DNA of 64,000 bases, taken from Ahaetulla prasina (lineage: Eukaryota; Chordata; Lepidosauria; Squamata; Colubridae). Positions 27,701-37,700 of the stretch are shown piece after piece (position 1 is the first letter of the stretch; every line of letters starts with the position of its first letter). Where the stretch lies: NCBI RefSeq assembly GCF_028640845.1, contig NC_080539.1:364871016-364935015 (forward strand), read 5' to 3'. The position numbers were made by a program, and so were the translations under genes. The notes beneath the pieces were generated by a model. That model was given only the letters and a program-made list of their open reading frames with translations, was not told the origin of the DNA and searched no databases.

Positions 27701-28119
27701 CACCTTGAGCTGGTCGGGATCGAACTCCTGGCAGTGAGCAGTGAATTAGCTTGCAATACTGCATTCTAACCACTGCGCTACCAGGGCTCTTGTGCTTCTC
27801 TCTACCTGGCAAAAGTTCAGCTGTCCTTTCTCTTTGCAGGCTGACATGCAGAGCTGGGAAGAACAGAGTCAAGGAGCCATTTACACTGTAGAATATGCTT
27901 GCAGGTGACTGCCCTTAAAAACTTGTTTTTAACCATTCTAACCACTGCGCCACTGGATTCCTGAGGCTGGGACACTCTTGTAATTTTAACCAGGTGCTTT
28001 CCCTCTTCTCTAGTGCCATCAAGAATATGAAAGACAGTAGCATGTATTTCAAGAACATCGAAGGGCTCCTGAGACATGCCATTGCCGTAAAAGATCGGCT
28101 GAATTCTGCGCGGAGGTAG
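24709..28119 (+). CDS. BORCS8: BORCS8, BLOC-1-related complex subunit 8 (4 exons)
   Basis: Joined exons 24709-24745, 26370-26482, 27840-27904 and 28014-28119 give 321 nt and a 106-residue protein (human 119; the proline-rich tail is shorter here, ending NSARR). Borders are G|GTAACA, TATAG|TG, AAA|GTAAG, TTGCAG|GC, CAG|GTGAC, CTCTAG|TG, all in phase. It starts MEEAEMQLKVKK and contains VTDKFTESMYVLANEPSVAL and YRLQEHVRRSLPELAEHK, nearly identical to mammalian BORCS8 (formerly MEF2BNB). Known role: subunit of BORC on the lysosome surface, which recruits ARL8 and kinesin for outward lysosome movement. It is small, soluble and probably helical. It is transcribed away from RFXANK and towards TMEM221. 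Confidence 0.96.
25511..25983. mobile_element. hAT element with perfect 8-bp duplication, BORCS8 intron 1
   Basis: CAGTAGTTCTCAGCC...GGTTGAGAACCGCTG flanked by CACTAGGA (25503-25510, 25984-25991). The interior has three imperfect ~85-bp repeats around CCTGAAGC and GGCTAGCGATT. Confidence 0.88.
26370..26482 (+). CDS. BORCS8: BORCS8 exon 2
   Basis: 113 nt between TTATAG and GTAAG. It encodes VTDKFTESMYVLANEPSVAL then YRLQEHVRRSLPELAEHK, the best-conserved part of the protein. Confidence 0.96.
26784..26900 (+). mobile_element. L2/CR1-clade LINE 3' tail with (AAT)n
   Basis: CACCGCCCTGAGTCCTTCGG hairpin then ATAATAATA run, in BORCS8 intron 2. Confidence 0.7.
27660..27792 (-). mobile_element. tRNA-derived SINE (family B) fragment
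   Basis: Minus-strand head GGTAGCGCAGTGGTTAGAAT and GAAGGCTGAGTC block, ending shortly before BORCS8 exon 3. Confidence 0.68.
27840..27904 (+). CDS. BORCS8: BORCS8 exon 3
   Basis: 65 nt between TTTGCAG and GTGACT. It encodes ADMQSWEEQSQGAIYTVEYA then C and part of the next Ser codon. A minus-strand tRNA-derived SINE fragment ends about 50 bp upstream. Confidence 0.95.
28014..28119 (+). CDS. BORCS8: BORCS8 exon 4 and stop
   Basis: 106 nt after a CCTCTTCTCTAG acceptor. It encodes SAIKNMKDSSMYFKNIEGLL then RHAIAVKDRLNSARR and TAG (28117-28119). Intron 3 is only 109 bp. Confidence 0.93.
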
Positions 28120-28448
28120 CTCTAGAGATCCAGATCTGGGAAAACATCACGGCCGTCCTCTCTATTTATGGACAGGAGCTTCCAATGCCAAGGGGAAGCC
28201 ACTCTACACAACAACGCAACCAAGACACATTTATATTAACCAGTCTCCAGGTTTAATCATTTTTTTAACATCAATAATTACTGTTAATTTAAAAAAAACA
28301 CACTACAAGCAAAATGTTAGCAATACTTAGTTTTCAAGGAAGAAACACTGCAGGCAAGATCTTGTTGTGTCATGTGCTTGTGCAAGAACTGGGGTGAGAC
28401 AGGATTGGCTTGGTGGAGGAAGTGGGCGGGGAGAGAATACATGGAATC

Positions 28449-28738
28449 AGGGGTGCTATTCAGCAGGTTCTGACAGGTTCTGGAGAACCGGTAGCGGAAA
28501 TTTTGAGTAGTTCAGAGAACCGGCAAATATCACCTCTGGCCCCAGAGTGGGGTGGGAATGGAGATTTTGCAATATCCTTCCCCCAGGAGTGGGAAGGGAA
28601 TGGGGATTTTGCAGTATCCTTCCCCCAGAGTGGGGAGGGAATGGGGATTTTGCAGTATCCTTTCCCTGCCAGGCCCAGCAAGCCACGCCCAAACCACACC
28701 CACAGAACCGGTAGTAAAAAATGTGAATTCCATCACTG
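28449..28738. mobile_element. hAT-like element (GGTTCTGGAGAACCGG type)
   Basis: CAGGGGTGCTATTCAGC start, AATTCCATCACTG end; internal tandem of GGGAATGGGGATTTTGCAGT blocks (three copies). Confidence 0.6.
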
Positions 28739-29202
28739 CATGGAATCCCAGTATATCGAGCCAAACTGTTGGTCCATGTAGCTCATCATGGATGGCAAGT
28801 TGGTCACACCTCTCCTGAGCATCAGATGTGCCAGCTTTATTTGGAAATCTCAAATTCTGTACCCAGGAGCTTTTATACTGGCAAAACAAATGTTGTGCCA
28901 TTTTACTGGCTGCCCGTCCTTCTCCCAGTTCTACCCTCTCCATCTTATCCTCTCCTTCCCTTTTCCAAGATATCCTTCTGTTTTTCCTTATGTTCTCACA
29001 GTCAAGGTAGATTTGGCCATCTCCTGCATGCAATCTTAGATTTAAGATGACCAGCCTACCCTGCCCTACACAAGGAAGGTTAAGAGAGAGAAACCCTTGA
29101 ATGCTTCCTCTGTTTTATAATCAGGCTATCTAATTCAACTGTCCCAGTTCAAGCTCAATTATTAGAAGAAGGCTTAGTTGCCCTGTTAGATAAATACATA
29201 TA

Positions 29203-29585
29203 ATAGACTAACTGGATGCCCGAGCTTCGCTACGAAACTATGTGAACGGGCGTGATAAATTGACACTTAAAGCCCGAAACTTAATGTAGAATGTGTAACT
29301 CTGTAGCATAAAAGTGTGTTAATATAAGACAAAACTGGCAGTTAGAACAGAGTTCCTTTAGGTGGGGAGGGGGAGTAGAATGTCTAGTTCCTTAGCATCA
29401 GAGCGTCTGAATATAATACTTTATATGAAATACTAATGATCTGATGGTCATTTTGAAAAATCCTTTCTTAGTGAGCACGTAGAAGCCAAGAGGAACATAC
29501 GTACCAAATTTCAAGTTTGTAGACTTTTCAGTTCTGGAGATTTTGTGATGAGTTAATGGAATTTGGCTTTTATATATATAAAGAT
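29203..29585. mobile_element. Unclassified dispersed repeat
   Basis: TGGATGCCCGAGCTTCGCTA start and AATTTGGCTTTTATATATA end resemble a repeat seen across many animal genomes. The family is not settled. Confidence 0.4.
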
Positions 29586-30163
29586 TTCAGAACGGTAAAG
29601 ATGTTAACTAGGGATGCAGCCAGTCACTTCTGCTGTAGGGACCAACATCATCCCAAGTTTGACTTTGATCCTTAGCGCGCTCAAAGACATTCTGTTTTAC
29701 ACACAACTCTTCCCTCGCTGAATCCCATGGATTACTGGTTCGGTATGACGGGAGAGAGCTGGCGAGGCATCATTTGTGTCTCTGGTCAGAGCCCAACTAT
29801 CCAAGGACTGCATCAATGCCTTCATCCTGCCCTCCATCAACTTTTCATGGTCTCCAGAGCCCCCTCCAACCTCAAGGGATGAAAATTGGAGACCCCTCTC
29901 TTATCCTTTTGAAGTGGGGATCACAACACACCAAAAGTATAGGAATCCCTGAAGTTGGCCGAATGTAATTAAAAGGAAAAAAATCTTTCCCCAAATCTAA
30001 GAGGGAAACGTCCAAAATACTCATGACAGCTCCCTACCGACCCCAGCTCTTACCCTGAATTTGGAATTAAGGGGTAATGTTACTTTTTCAGCAACAGCAC
30101 AAGGGATTTGAGCTAAGTTTCATATATAGCCATTATTTACCGAGTACTCGCTGGGGTTTTTTA

Positions 30164-30179
30164 AGGGTTAGGGTTAGGG
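30164..30179 (+). repeat. Short TTAGGG interstitial telomere-like run
   Basis: AGGGTTAGGGTTAGGG, about two and a half vertebrate telomere units. Confidence 0.9.
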
Positions 30180-30427
30180 AAAGTTTTTTCAAAGTATTCT
30201 GCTGATTATTTTACCTTCAGGAATTTTGCAGGGTAAGTCCGGATAACACTTTTCGGCCATTATTAAGAGGCTGGAGAGATGTGAATTTTCTTTCTTGTTG
30301 TACTGAAAGTGAAAAATTCTGTTTAAAATTCTGAGTGTCCTTTGCGTATGTTTGGACACGCCTACATTCTACTTTTTTTTTTTTTTTGCTTATGTGAATG
30401 TATGGTAATGGTTCTGACTAAATCAGG

Positions 30428-30835
30428 GGTCTCCAACAGAGGTGGATTTCAACAAGTTCTGACCATTTCTGGAGAACCGGTAGCGGAAATTTTGAGTAGT
30501 TGGGAGAACCGGTAATAAAAATTCTGACTGGCCCCACCCCCATCTATTCTCTGCCTCCCAAGTCCCAGCTGATCGGGAGGAAATGGAGATTTTGCAGTAC
30601 CCTTCCCCTGGAGTGGGGTGGGAATGGAGATTTTACAGTATCCTTCCCATGCCACACCCACCAAGCCACACCCACAGAATTGGTAGTAAAAAAAAATTGA
30701 AACCCACCATTGGTCTCCAACCTTGGCAACTTTAAGACTTGTGGACTTCAACTCCCAGAATTCCTCAGCCAGCTTTGCTGGGAGTTCAAGTCCACAAGTC
30801 CACAAGTCTTAAAGTTGCCAAGGTTGGAGACCCCT
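30428..30835. mobile_element. hAT palindrome interrupted by a second hAT-like element
   Basis: The outer palindrome's end is broken after GGTCTCCAAC; the inner element (about 30439-30715) begins AGAGGTGGATTTCAAC and ends GAAACCCACCATTG, and GTCTCCAAC is duplicated at both of its sides. Confidence 0.75.
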
Positions 30836-31022
30836 GGACTAAATCACTAAAGATGGTGTAATTCATGACTTGAGGTGAGGTTTGTGTTACAGACATTGGC
30901 TCTCTTGAATCCTAATCGCTTCAGCTTTCGGTACAACACAGGAACGGATTCACAAAATGATCTGATGTTGGGAGTTCTATCTTCACTGTAATCAGAAAGT
31001 TTATCTAGCCTTCAATTCAGTT

Positions 31023-31387
31023 ATAGATAACCCTCAAGTTCAAAGCTACAGCGGACTCCCCTGAAACCTCTTGTCACCCGGTTTTGAAATTAGGACAATT
31101 ATAAACCCTTGTTGTGATGTGATCATATTTTGTACACTTGGCAACCAGCTCAGCTTTTGCAGCAACCCACGGTCACGTGACCATGATTTATTTTTATTTT
31201 TTTTGAACAATTTTTGCTGCTTTCCATCCAGGACTTCTGGCAAAAAAAGAAGTCCATTTGGGTAAAATGGATTTGCTTAACACCACCATTACAAAAACGT
31301 TGAAAAATCGGATCTGGCCATGTAATGCCTCAACTTAACGGCTGTAATTCCGGGCTCAATTACAGTCATAAGTCGAGGACTACCTAT
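31023..31387. mobile_element. Diverged mariner-type MITE
   Basis: Ends with GTCGAGGACTACCTAT; interior shares GGTCACGTGACCATG. Confidence 0.6.
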
Positions 31388-31690
31388 ACCAGCAGTCTCC
31401 CAACCTTTCCAGCTCGACACACTGGCGGAGGCAGCAGCGGGCTTGAGGGAGAGGGCATGGTTTTGCGGTTGCCGCTTTCACAAATGCAACTACATGCGCG
31501 CGCGCTCAACCACCAATTCCGTAGTTCTGAATGGGCTACGGCCCGCTATGATTGGGGACCCCCTGACCTACACAACCAACTTTCCTTTACTAATGTGAGT
31601 CCAGACAAATTGCCTCTTTATGGTAGCACCTACGAACAATTTAAATGTAGAACCCTATCTAATAATGGGTGGCATCTAATATTAGTATTA

Positions 31691-31962
31691 GGGGCCTCTG
31701 GTGGCTCAACAGACTAAGCAGTCTATTATTAACACCGCTGCTTGCAATTACTGCAAGTTCAAGTCCCACCAGGCCTAAGTTTGACTCAGCCTTCCATCCT
31801 TTATAAGGTAGGTAAAATGAGGATCCAGATTGTTGGGGGCAATAAAAGTTGACTTTGTATATAATATACAAATGGATGAAGACTATTGCTTAACACATTG
31901 TAAGCCGCCCTGAGTCTTCGGAGAAGGGCGGGATATAAATTCAAATTTTAAAAAAATTAGTA
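31691..31962 (+). mobile_element. tRNA-derived SINE (family A)
   Basis: GGGGCCTCTGGTGGCTCAAC head, TGTAAGCCGCCCTGAGTCTT tail. Confidence 0.78.
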
Positions 31963-32306
31963 GAACAGAGTTGTACTGGAAGTAACAGGTTCATTAAAGG
32001 AAGCCTCCCTATTCAGTAGCAGTCTTTCTTGGGGCTGTTTTGCAGCATGCATTAGACTATGGTTGGTTGGTTAGTAGAGTATCCTTTCTTACACTTACCC
32101 AGCACTTTAGATTCATCCCTGCTGTATCGGGCTTTAAAAGCAATAGCCCTTTCCCCATAATTCTTCCCCTTTGGGCCTTTGAATGTGGATGATCTACGTA
32201 GACGCCCTTAAGAGACTCAAACGATCTGCAATGTGTGAATTTTTCTAATTGCTGAGATTAGAGGGAGATGACCCTGATAGAAATATGCAACTATCATTAC
32301 CTAGGT

Positions 32307-32436
32307 CAGGGGTCTGCAAACTTGGCTCTTTTTAAGACTTGTGAACTTCAACTTTGCTGGCTTCAGCTTTGCTGGCTGAGGAACTCTGGGAGTTGAAGTC
32401 CACAAGTCTTAAAAGAGCCAAGTTTGCAGACCCCTG
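32307..32436. mobile_element. hAT-type palindromic MITE
   Basis: CAGGGGTCTGCAAACTTGG...CCAAGTTTGCAGACCCCTG; flanks ACCTAGGT/GACTAGGT. Confidence 0.78.
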
Positions 32437-32669
32437 GACTAGGTAAAGAAGTAAAAAAAATGTTCTTTTAAGTCCTAGAAAAAATGCCTCGCAATCCTCG
32501 ACATACCACCACAATTGAGCTCTACATTTTTGTTGCTAAGTGAGACATTTGTTACGTGAGCTTTGACCCATTTGACGACCTTTCTTACCACAGTTGTTAA
32601 GTGAATCCCTGCAGTTGTTAAGTGATTCTGGCTTCCCCCGCTGACTTTGCTTGTCAGAAGGTCACAGAG

Positions 32670-33445
32670 CAGGGGTGAAATCTAAAAATTTTCCCTACCG
32701 GTTCTGTGGGCGTGACTTAATTGGTGGGCATGGCTTGGTTGTCAGGTGACTGAATGGGCATGGCCAATAATAATAAATAATAAAAATAATAAAGTATACA
32801 AAACTTGGAAGCTCTCCTTCTTTAAAAATAGAGGCACCGGTCTACCAATTGCCTTTTTTGGGGAGGCACTGATGTACCTTCTTTAAAAATAGAGGCACCG
32901 GTCTACCAATTGCCTTTTTTTGGGAGGCACCGGTATACCTTCTTTAAAAATAGAGGCACCAGTCTACCAATTGCCATTTTTTTGGGAGGCACCGGTGTAC
33001 CTTTTTTAAAAATAAAGGCACCGGTCTACCAATTGCCATTTTTTTGGGAGGCACCGGTGTACCTTCTTTAAAAATAGAGGCACCGGTCTACCAATTGCCT
33101 TTTTTTGGGGAGGCACTGGTCTACCTTCGTTAGAAATAGAGGCACCGGTCTATCGATTGCCTTTTTTTTGTAAGCACCAGTCTACCTTCTTTAAAAATAG
33201 AGGCACCGGTCTACTAGCCGCCTACAGCGCTGATCAGCTGTAGTGCAGCCTTCTGAAGCGCCGCGGCAGTCATTTAAGGCCGTTTGCAGCTATATCACCA
33301 CCGAGAGCTTCAGGGACAGAGAAGAGGAACAGCGAGGCGTGGGCGGTGGGGGAGGGCAGGGATTTTTGCTACCGGTTCTCCGAACTACCCCCCCCTCGCT
33401 ACCGGATTGCGTGATCCGGTCCGAACCGGAAGCATTTCACCCCTG
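32670..33445. mobile_element. hAT-like element with perfect 8-bp duplication
   Basis: CAGGGGTGAAATC...GCATTTCACCCCTG, flanked by TCACAGAG (32662-32669, 33446-33453). It contains the 61-bp minisatellite. Confidence 0.85.
32817..33214 (+). repeat. 61-62 bp minisatellite, seven units
   Basis: Each unit starts CTTCTTTAAAAATAGAGGCA, then CCGGTCTACCAATTGCC, a T-run and GGGAGGCACCGG. The last unit is truncated; units five and six carry more changes. Confidence 0.92.
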
Positions 33446-33573
33446 TCACAGAGGTCTTAACGTGACCCTGGGACACTGCAACCGTCATAAATACGAGTCC
33501 ATTGCCAAGCATCTGAATTTTGATCACGTGATCATGGGGATGGTGCAACGGTTGCAAGTGTGAAAAGCAGTCA

Positions 33574-33772
33574 TATAAGCAGAGGTGGGATTCCTCTGGT
33601 TCTCTCCGGTTCGGGTGAACCGGGAGTGGTGACTGCGGGAGGCTCTGCCCACCCGCCCGGATGTAATGCGCGAGCAAAGAGCATGCACGGAAGGCTGTGT
33701 GTGTGCGCAAAGGAGCGCTAGTGCTCACATTTGCCAACCGGTAGGGAAGGTAACCGAATCCCACCTCTGTGT
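33574..33772. mobile_element. hAT-like element (CAGAGGTGGGATTC termini)
   Basis: CAGAGGTGGGATTC...GAATCCCACCTCTG with CATATAAG/TGTATAAG flanks. Confidence 0.75.
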
Positions 33773-33980
33773 ATAAGTCACTTTTTCCGGTGCCGTTGTC
33801 ACTTTGAAGGGCCACTAAATGAACTGTTGTAAATCGAGGGCTACCTGCACAGCCAAATCAGGCTTTGGAAGCTTGTGTTATCATAGCCTGTCTCAATAAA
33901 ATATCGTTCTGGTCTTCTTGTGGAGCTGATTTTTTGGTCTGCTCTACCCTAGTGGGGCTGATCCTAATCTCCTTTTAAAG

Positions 33981-34115
33981 CAGGGGTCTCCAACCTTGGT
34001 CCCTTTAAGACTTGTGGACTTCAACTCCCAGAGTTCCTCAGCCAGCTTTGCTGGCTGAGGGACTCTGGGAGTTGAAGTCCACAAGTCTTAAAGGGACCAA
34101 GGTTGGAGACCCCTG
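33981..34115. mobile_element. hAT-type palindromic MITE
   Basis: CAGGGGTCTCCAACC...GGTTGGAGACCCCTG; flanks TTTTAAAG (33973-33980) and CTTTAAAG (34116-34123). Lies 160 bp past the TMEM221 stop, probably in the 3' UTR. Confidence 0.85.
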
Positions 34116-34277
34116 CTTTAAAGGAATCTAAATACGGGTTTTCCCCCCACTTCTTATGAGTGAATGAGAAAGTGTGTGAAGCAAAGAAGCGATAGTAAGT
34201 GTCCCTTCCAAGCAAGGGTCATCTGAAGGTTGGACGAGATCTCTGTGGGGATCGGGATCAACCCGCTTTCTGAGATT

Positions 34278-34780
34278 TCACACCAAGGTCGAATCTTTGC
34301 CTGATCTCGCCGGTTTGCGCGACAGGATTGTCCTCATTTCCTGCCTCACCCCGTGGCTCAGCAGAAGGCCGGACTCTACCGAAAGTGTCCGGTGCATTCT
34401 GGGGATGCCACAACCCTCTTTCTCCAGGTTCAGTGCAACGCTGTCCACGGAGGTGACATTGGTGCTACTCGCTGGGGTGGTCTGGTGGGATTTCTGTTCA
34501 ACGTAGGACAGGTATGAAACCTCCGGGTGGATTTCCAGATGTGAGTGCGAAGAGGCCACCTTTGGACCATCAGTAGGGGGAACGACGGCTGGCGTTTCGA
34601 CGCTCTGGGCGGAGTCGTTCTCGTAAAGATTGTGTGACAGTTCTCCTGGGCTCTGCCTGGAAGCCCGGACGAGCGCGTGGATCACCGTGATAATCAAAAC
34701 GACGATCCCAGAGGAGAGGATACAAGCGCAGGTAATTCCTGTTTCTCTCTCAAATGCCATCGTCACGTAGATCGAGAGGG
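34278..34780 (-). CDS. TMEM221: TMEM221 exon 3 and stop
   Basis: 503 nt after acceptor CTTCCCTCCAG. It completes span three ([10 protein letters not shown]), then span four ([20 protein letters not shown]) and a hydrophilic tail ending GKDSTLV. The open frame continues without interruption to the stop at 34278. Confidence 0.88.
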
Positions 34781-37700
34781 CTGGAGGGAAGATAACACTG
34801 TTAACATCCGTCGAAGCTTAAAGCAGTTTACAAAGGAATTGGGTATTTACCAAGGGCCTCTGGTGGCTCTACAGACTAAGCCAGTCTGTTATTAACACAG
34901 CTGCTTGCAATTACTGCAAGTTCAAGTCCCACCAGGCCCAAGGTTGACTCAGCCTTCCATCCTTTATAAGGTAGGTAAAATGAGGACCCAGATTGTTGGG
35001 GGCAATAAGTTGACTTTGTATATAATATACAAATGGATGAAGACTATTGCTTAACACAGTGTAAGCCGCCCTGAGTCTTCGGAGAAGGGCGGGATATAAA
35101 TGCAAATAATAATAAAAAAAAGTTTATAACTCGCGTGTTCATACAATATGCTAGCAATTGGATTCCCTCAACACACTTGACTCGCAATTGTCCCCTCCAT
35201 TAGCATGCTGAAAAAAGGTTTGGCCTATACAGTAGTCCTCTACTTACAACAATTGTTTTAGTGACCGTTCACAACATTAGAACGGCACTGAAAAAAGTAG
35301 CTTGTATGACCGTTTTTCACACTTATGACCACTGCGCGTTTTGGTCACGTGATCAAAATTCGGATGCTTGGCAACTGGTTTATATTTATGATGGTTGCCG
35401 TCTCCTGGGGTCATGTGCTCAGCTTTTGTGACCTTCTGAGAAGCAAAGTTAATGGCGAAGCCAGATTCACTTAACAAATCATGTTAACTAGTTTAGCAAC
35501 TGCTGTAATTCACTTAACAGCTGTGGCAAGAAAGGGGGTAGAATGGGGCAAAACTCATTTAACAAATGTTTCGCTTAGTAACATCAATTTTGGGCTGAAT
35601 TGTAGTCGTATGTCGAAGGTAATCCCTCGATCCCTGTATGCTTTATTGCAATTTCTTTATTTTAAATTAAACCACCCGATAGCCAGAACTCTCTGTGCAG
35701 TTTATAATAAAACACTCTAAAAAAATAACGATTCAAATGAAAACATAGATCCGTGATGGCGAACCTATGGCACACGTGTCCGAAGTGGCACGCGGATCCA
35801 TGTTGCCTGGCACACGCGACGTCACCCGTTTCTCTTCCGGGTTCCTGATGTGCGTCCGAGGATCAGCTGGCCTTTTTGCATGCGGCAGTGCTGGAAACTA
35901 GAAGAGCTGGTCTTCCGTTTTCCTGCGTGAACATGCAACCTCCCGGCTGATCGCCGCGTCGGCATGCACATCACAAACCCGGAAGAGTAGCTGGCTGAAA
36001 CCAGAAGTTCATTTTCAGATGTATGCATGCACCCTGGGCAGCTCCTCTCCACTCGGTGTCGAAAAGTTTCGCCATCACTGACATAGACCAAAGGTAAATG
36101 CAAAATAAAGTAGATTGGATGCTTTTGTAACTTCTCTCCATACCATTCCTTTGGTCCCAATTTGTTTTTAAAGCAGGGGTCTCCAACCTTGGCAACTTGA
36201 AGCCTGGTGGACTTCAACTCCCAGCAAAGCTGGCTGGGGAATTCTGGGAGTTGAAGTCCACCAGGCTTCAAGTTGCCAAGGTTGGAGACCCCTGTTTTAA
36301 AGGATGGTTCTGAGAAGTTATACGGATGGGAAATTTTATTTCCTTTTCAGACATAAGTTTCAAGTCGCTTTTTGAACATTTCTTCTAGGACAAGCAAGGA
36401 AAGCGAGAAAGGGAAAGGAGAAACTACTCACCTGCTAGATAGGCTAAAACAGCGCAGCAAAACACACCAACGGCTACATGTCTCACTTTTCGACTCTCCA
36501 GCAGGAACCAGTCGCCTCTGTGACATAAGAACAATATATTATTATTATTTGTCTGCAAAGTAGACAGATCGCTGTGTTGTGACCCAGGTCCAAGTAGGTA
36601 GTAGGAAACTCAGTCAGTGTAAAAAAGAAACAAATTTTATTCGAACAGCTGAGAATTACTTCATTCTCAGCCTAATCCAACTAAATTAAAGCAAATTCCT
36701 CCCAACACAATTCCTCAGTCCTATCACCAACCTTGGTCCAATTAGGCAAACTTTCTTGGCAAAAGTTCAGAAGACACCGATACGAAACAAATGCAACAAG
36801 ACAAAGCTATCAATGTTGTTTTCCGGCAAAGAGTCCAAACGCCGTTGCTGGTCTTTTAAACCTTATGGGAGGGGCCAGTCATCTCTGGGCCCTACTCCCG
36901 AGTTGTCCTCTTTGCTTTAGCTGCTCTTGCCTTCTGGCGGCTCTTCTCATGCGTGCATTAGGAACAGGCTCTTCCTGTTCCTCTTCCTCACTACTGTCAG
37001 CCTCTGGAGGCTCTGGGGTCTGCACATTTCTCCCCGATGGCCCTGGCCACACCTCTGCCTCCGACGCAGAGCCCTTATCCGGGCCTTCCCCAGCCTCCAG
37101 GACTGGCCCATGTTCTTCCTCAGCCTCATCGCTGGCCGACTCCTTTGCCAGCTCCGCAGGCTGCTGGCAGACCACAGCATCCTGCTCCAAACATCTCACA
37201 TGCAAACCTGCTGTAATGTTGATGAACTTACATTTTGCTCTAAAACACAGACAGTCCTCAACATACCAACTTTCATTAGGGACCGTTCAACGTTAACCAG
37301 AGCACTGAAAAAAGTGACTTACAACCATTTTTCTCCCTTAACAGCAGGAAACCCATGGTCCTGTGATCAAAATTTCAGCCCTTGGCAAACGATGGTTGCA
37401 GCATCCAAAGGTCATGTGATCACTATTTATGACCTTCCCAGCTGGCTTTTTGGCAAGCAAAGTCAGAGTCAGATTTGCTTAACAACCATGATTTGGCTAA
37501 TGACCATAGCAAAAAAAGTTGTAAAATTGGGCACAACTCACTCAACAGCCATCTCCCTTAGCAACAGACATTCCGATCCTAATTGTGGTCATAAGTCAAG
37601 GACTCCTTATACTGTAGATTTGACTGTCATCAGCAAAATGTGAACAGTGCAAAAAGCAATATGTTGACGCTGCCAAAGATTTGAGGAACCAAGCCATCAA

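Larger units (their letters stand above)
32493..33847. mobile_element. Mariner-type MITE split by two hAT-like elements
   Basis: Left part to 32669, middle 33446-33573, right to 33847 join into one MITE once the hAT-like elements at 32670-33445 and 33574-33772 are removed. Confidence 0.72.
28120..34277. other. BORCS8-TMEM221 intergenic region, repeats only
   Basis: No exon with conserved protein sequence was found on either strand. Contents: hAT-like pieces (28449-28738, 30428-30835, 32307-32436, 32670-33445, 33574-33772, 33981-34115), mariner MITEs (31023-31387, 32493-33847), a SINE (31691-31962) and unclassified sequence at 28.74-30.4 kb. MEF2B was specifically looked for and not seen. Confidence 0.7.

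Noticed and set aside
27817..28077. Minus-strand open frame over BORCS8 exons 3-4
   Set aside because: Antisense shadow of conserved BORCS8 exons.
36733..37643. Overlapping open frames of 187 and 238 codons
   Set aside because: Same Ser/Leu/Pro-rich pattern recurs at 1-209, 2113-2334 and 18445-18985; it is LTR sequence.
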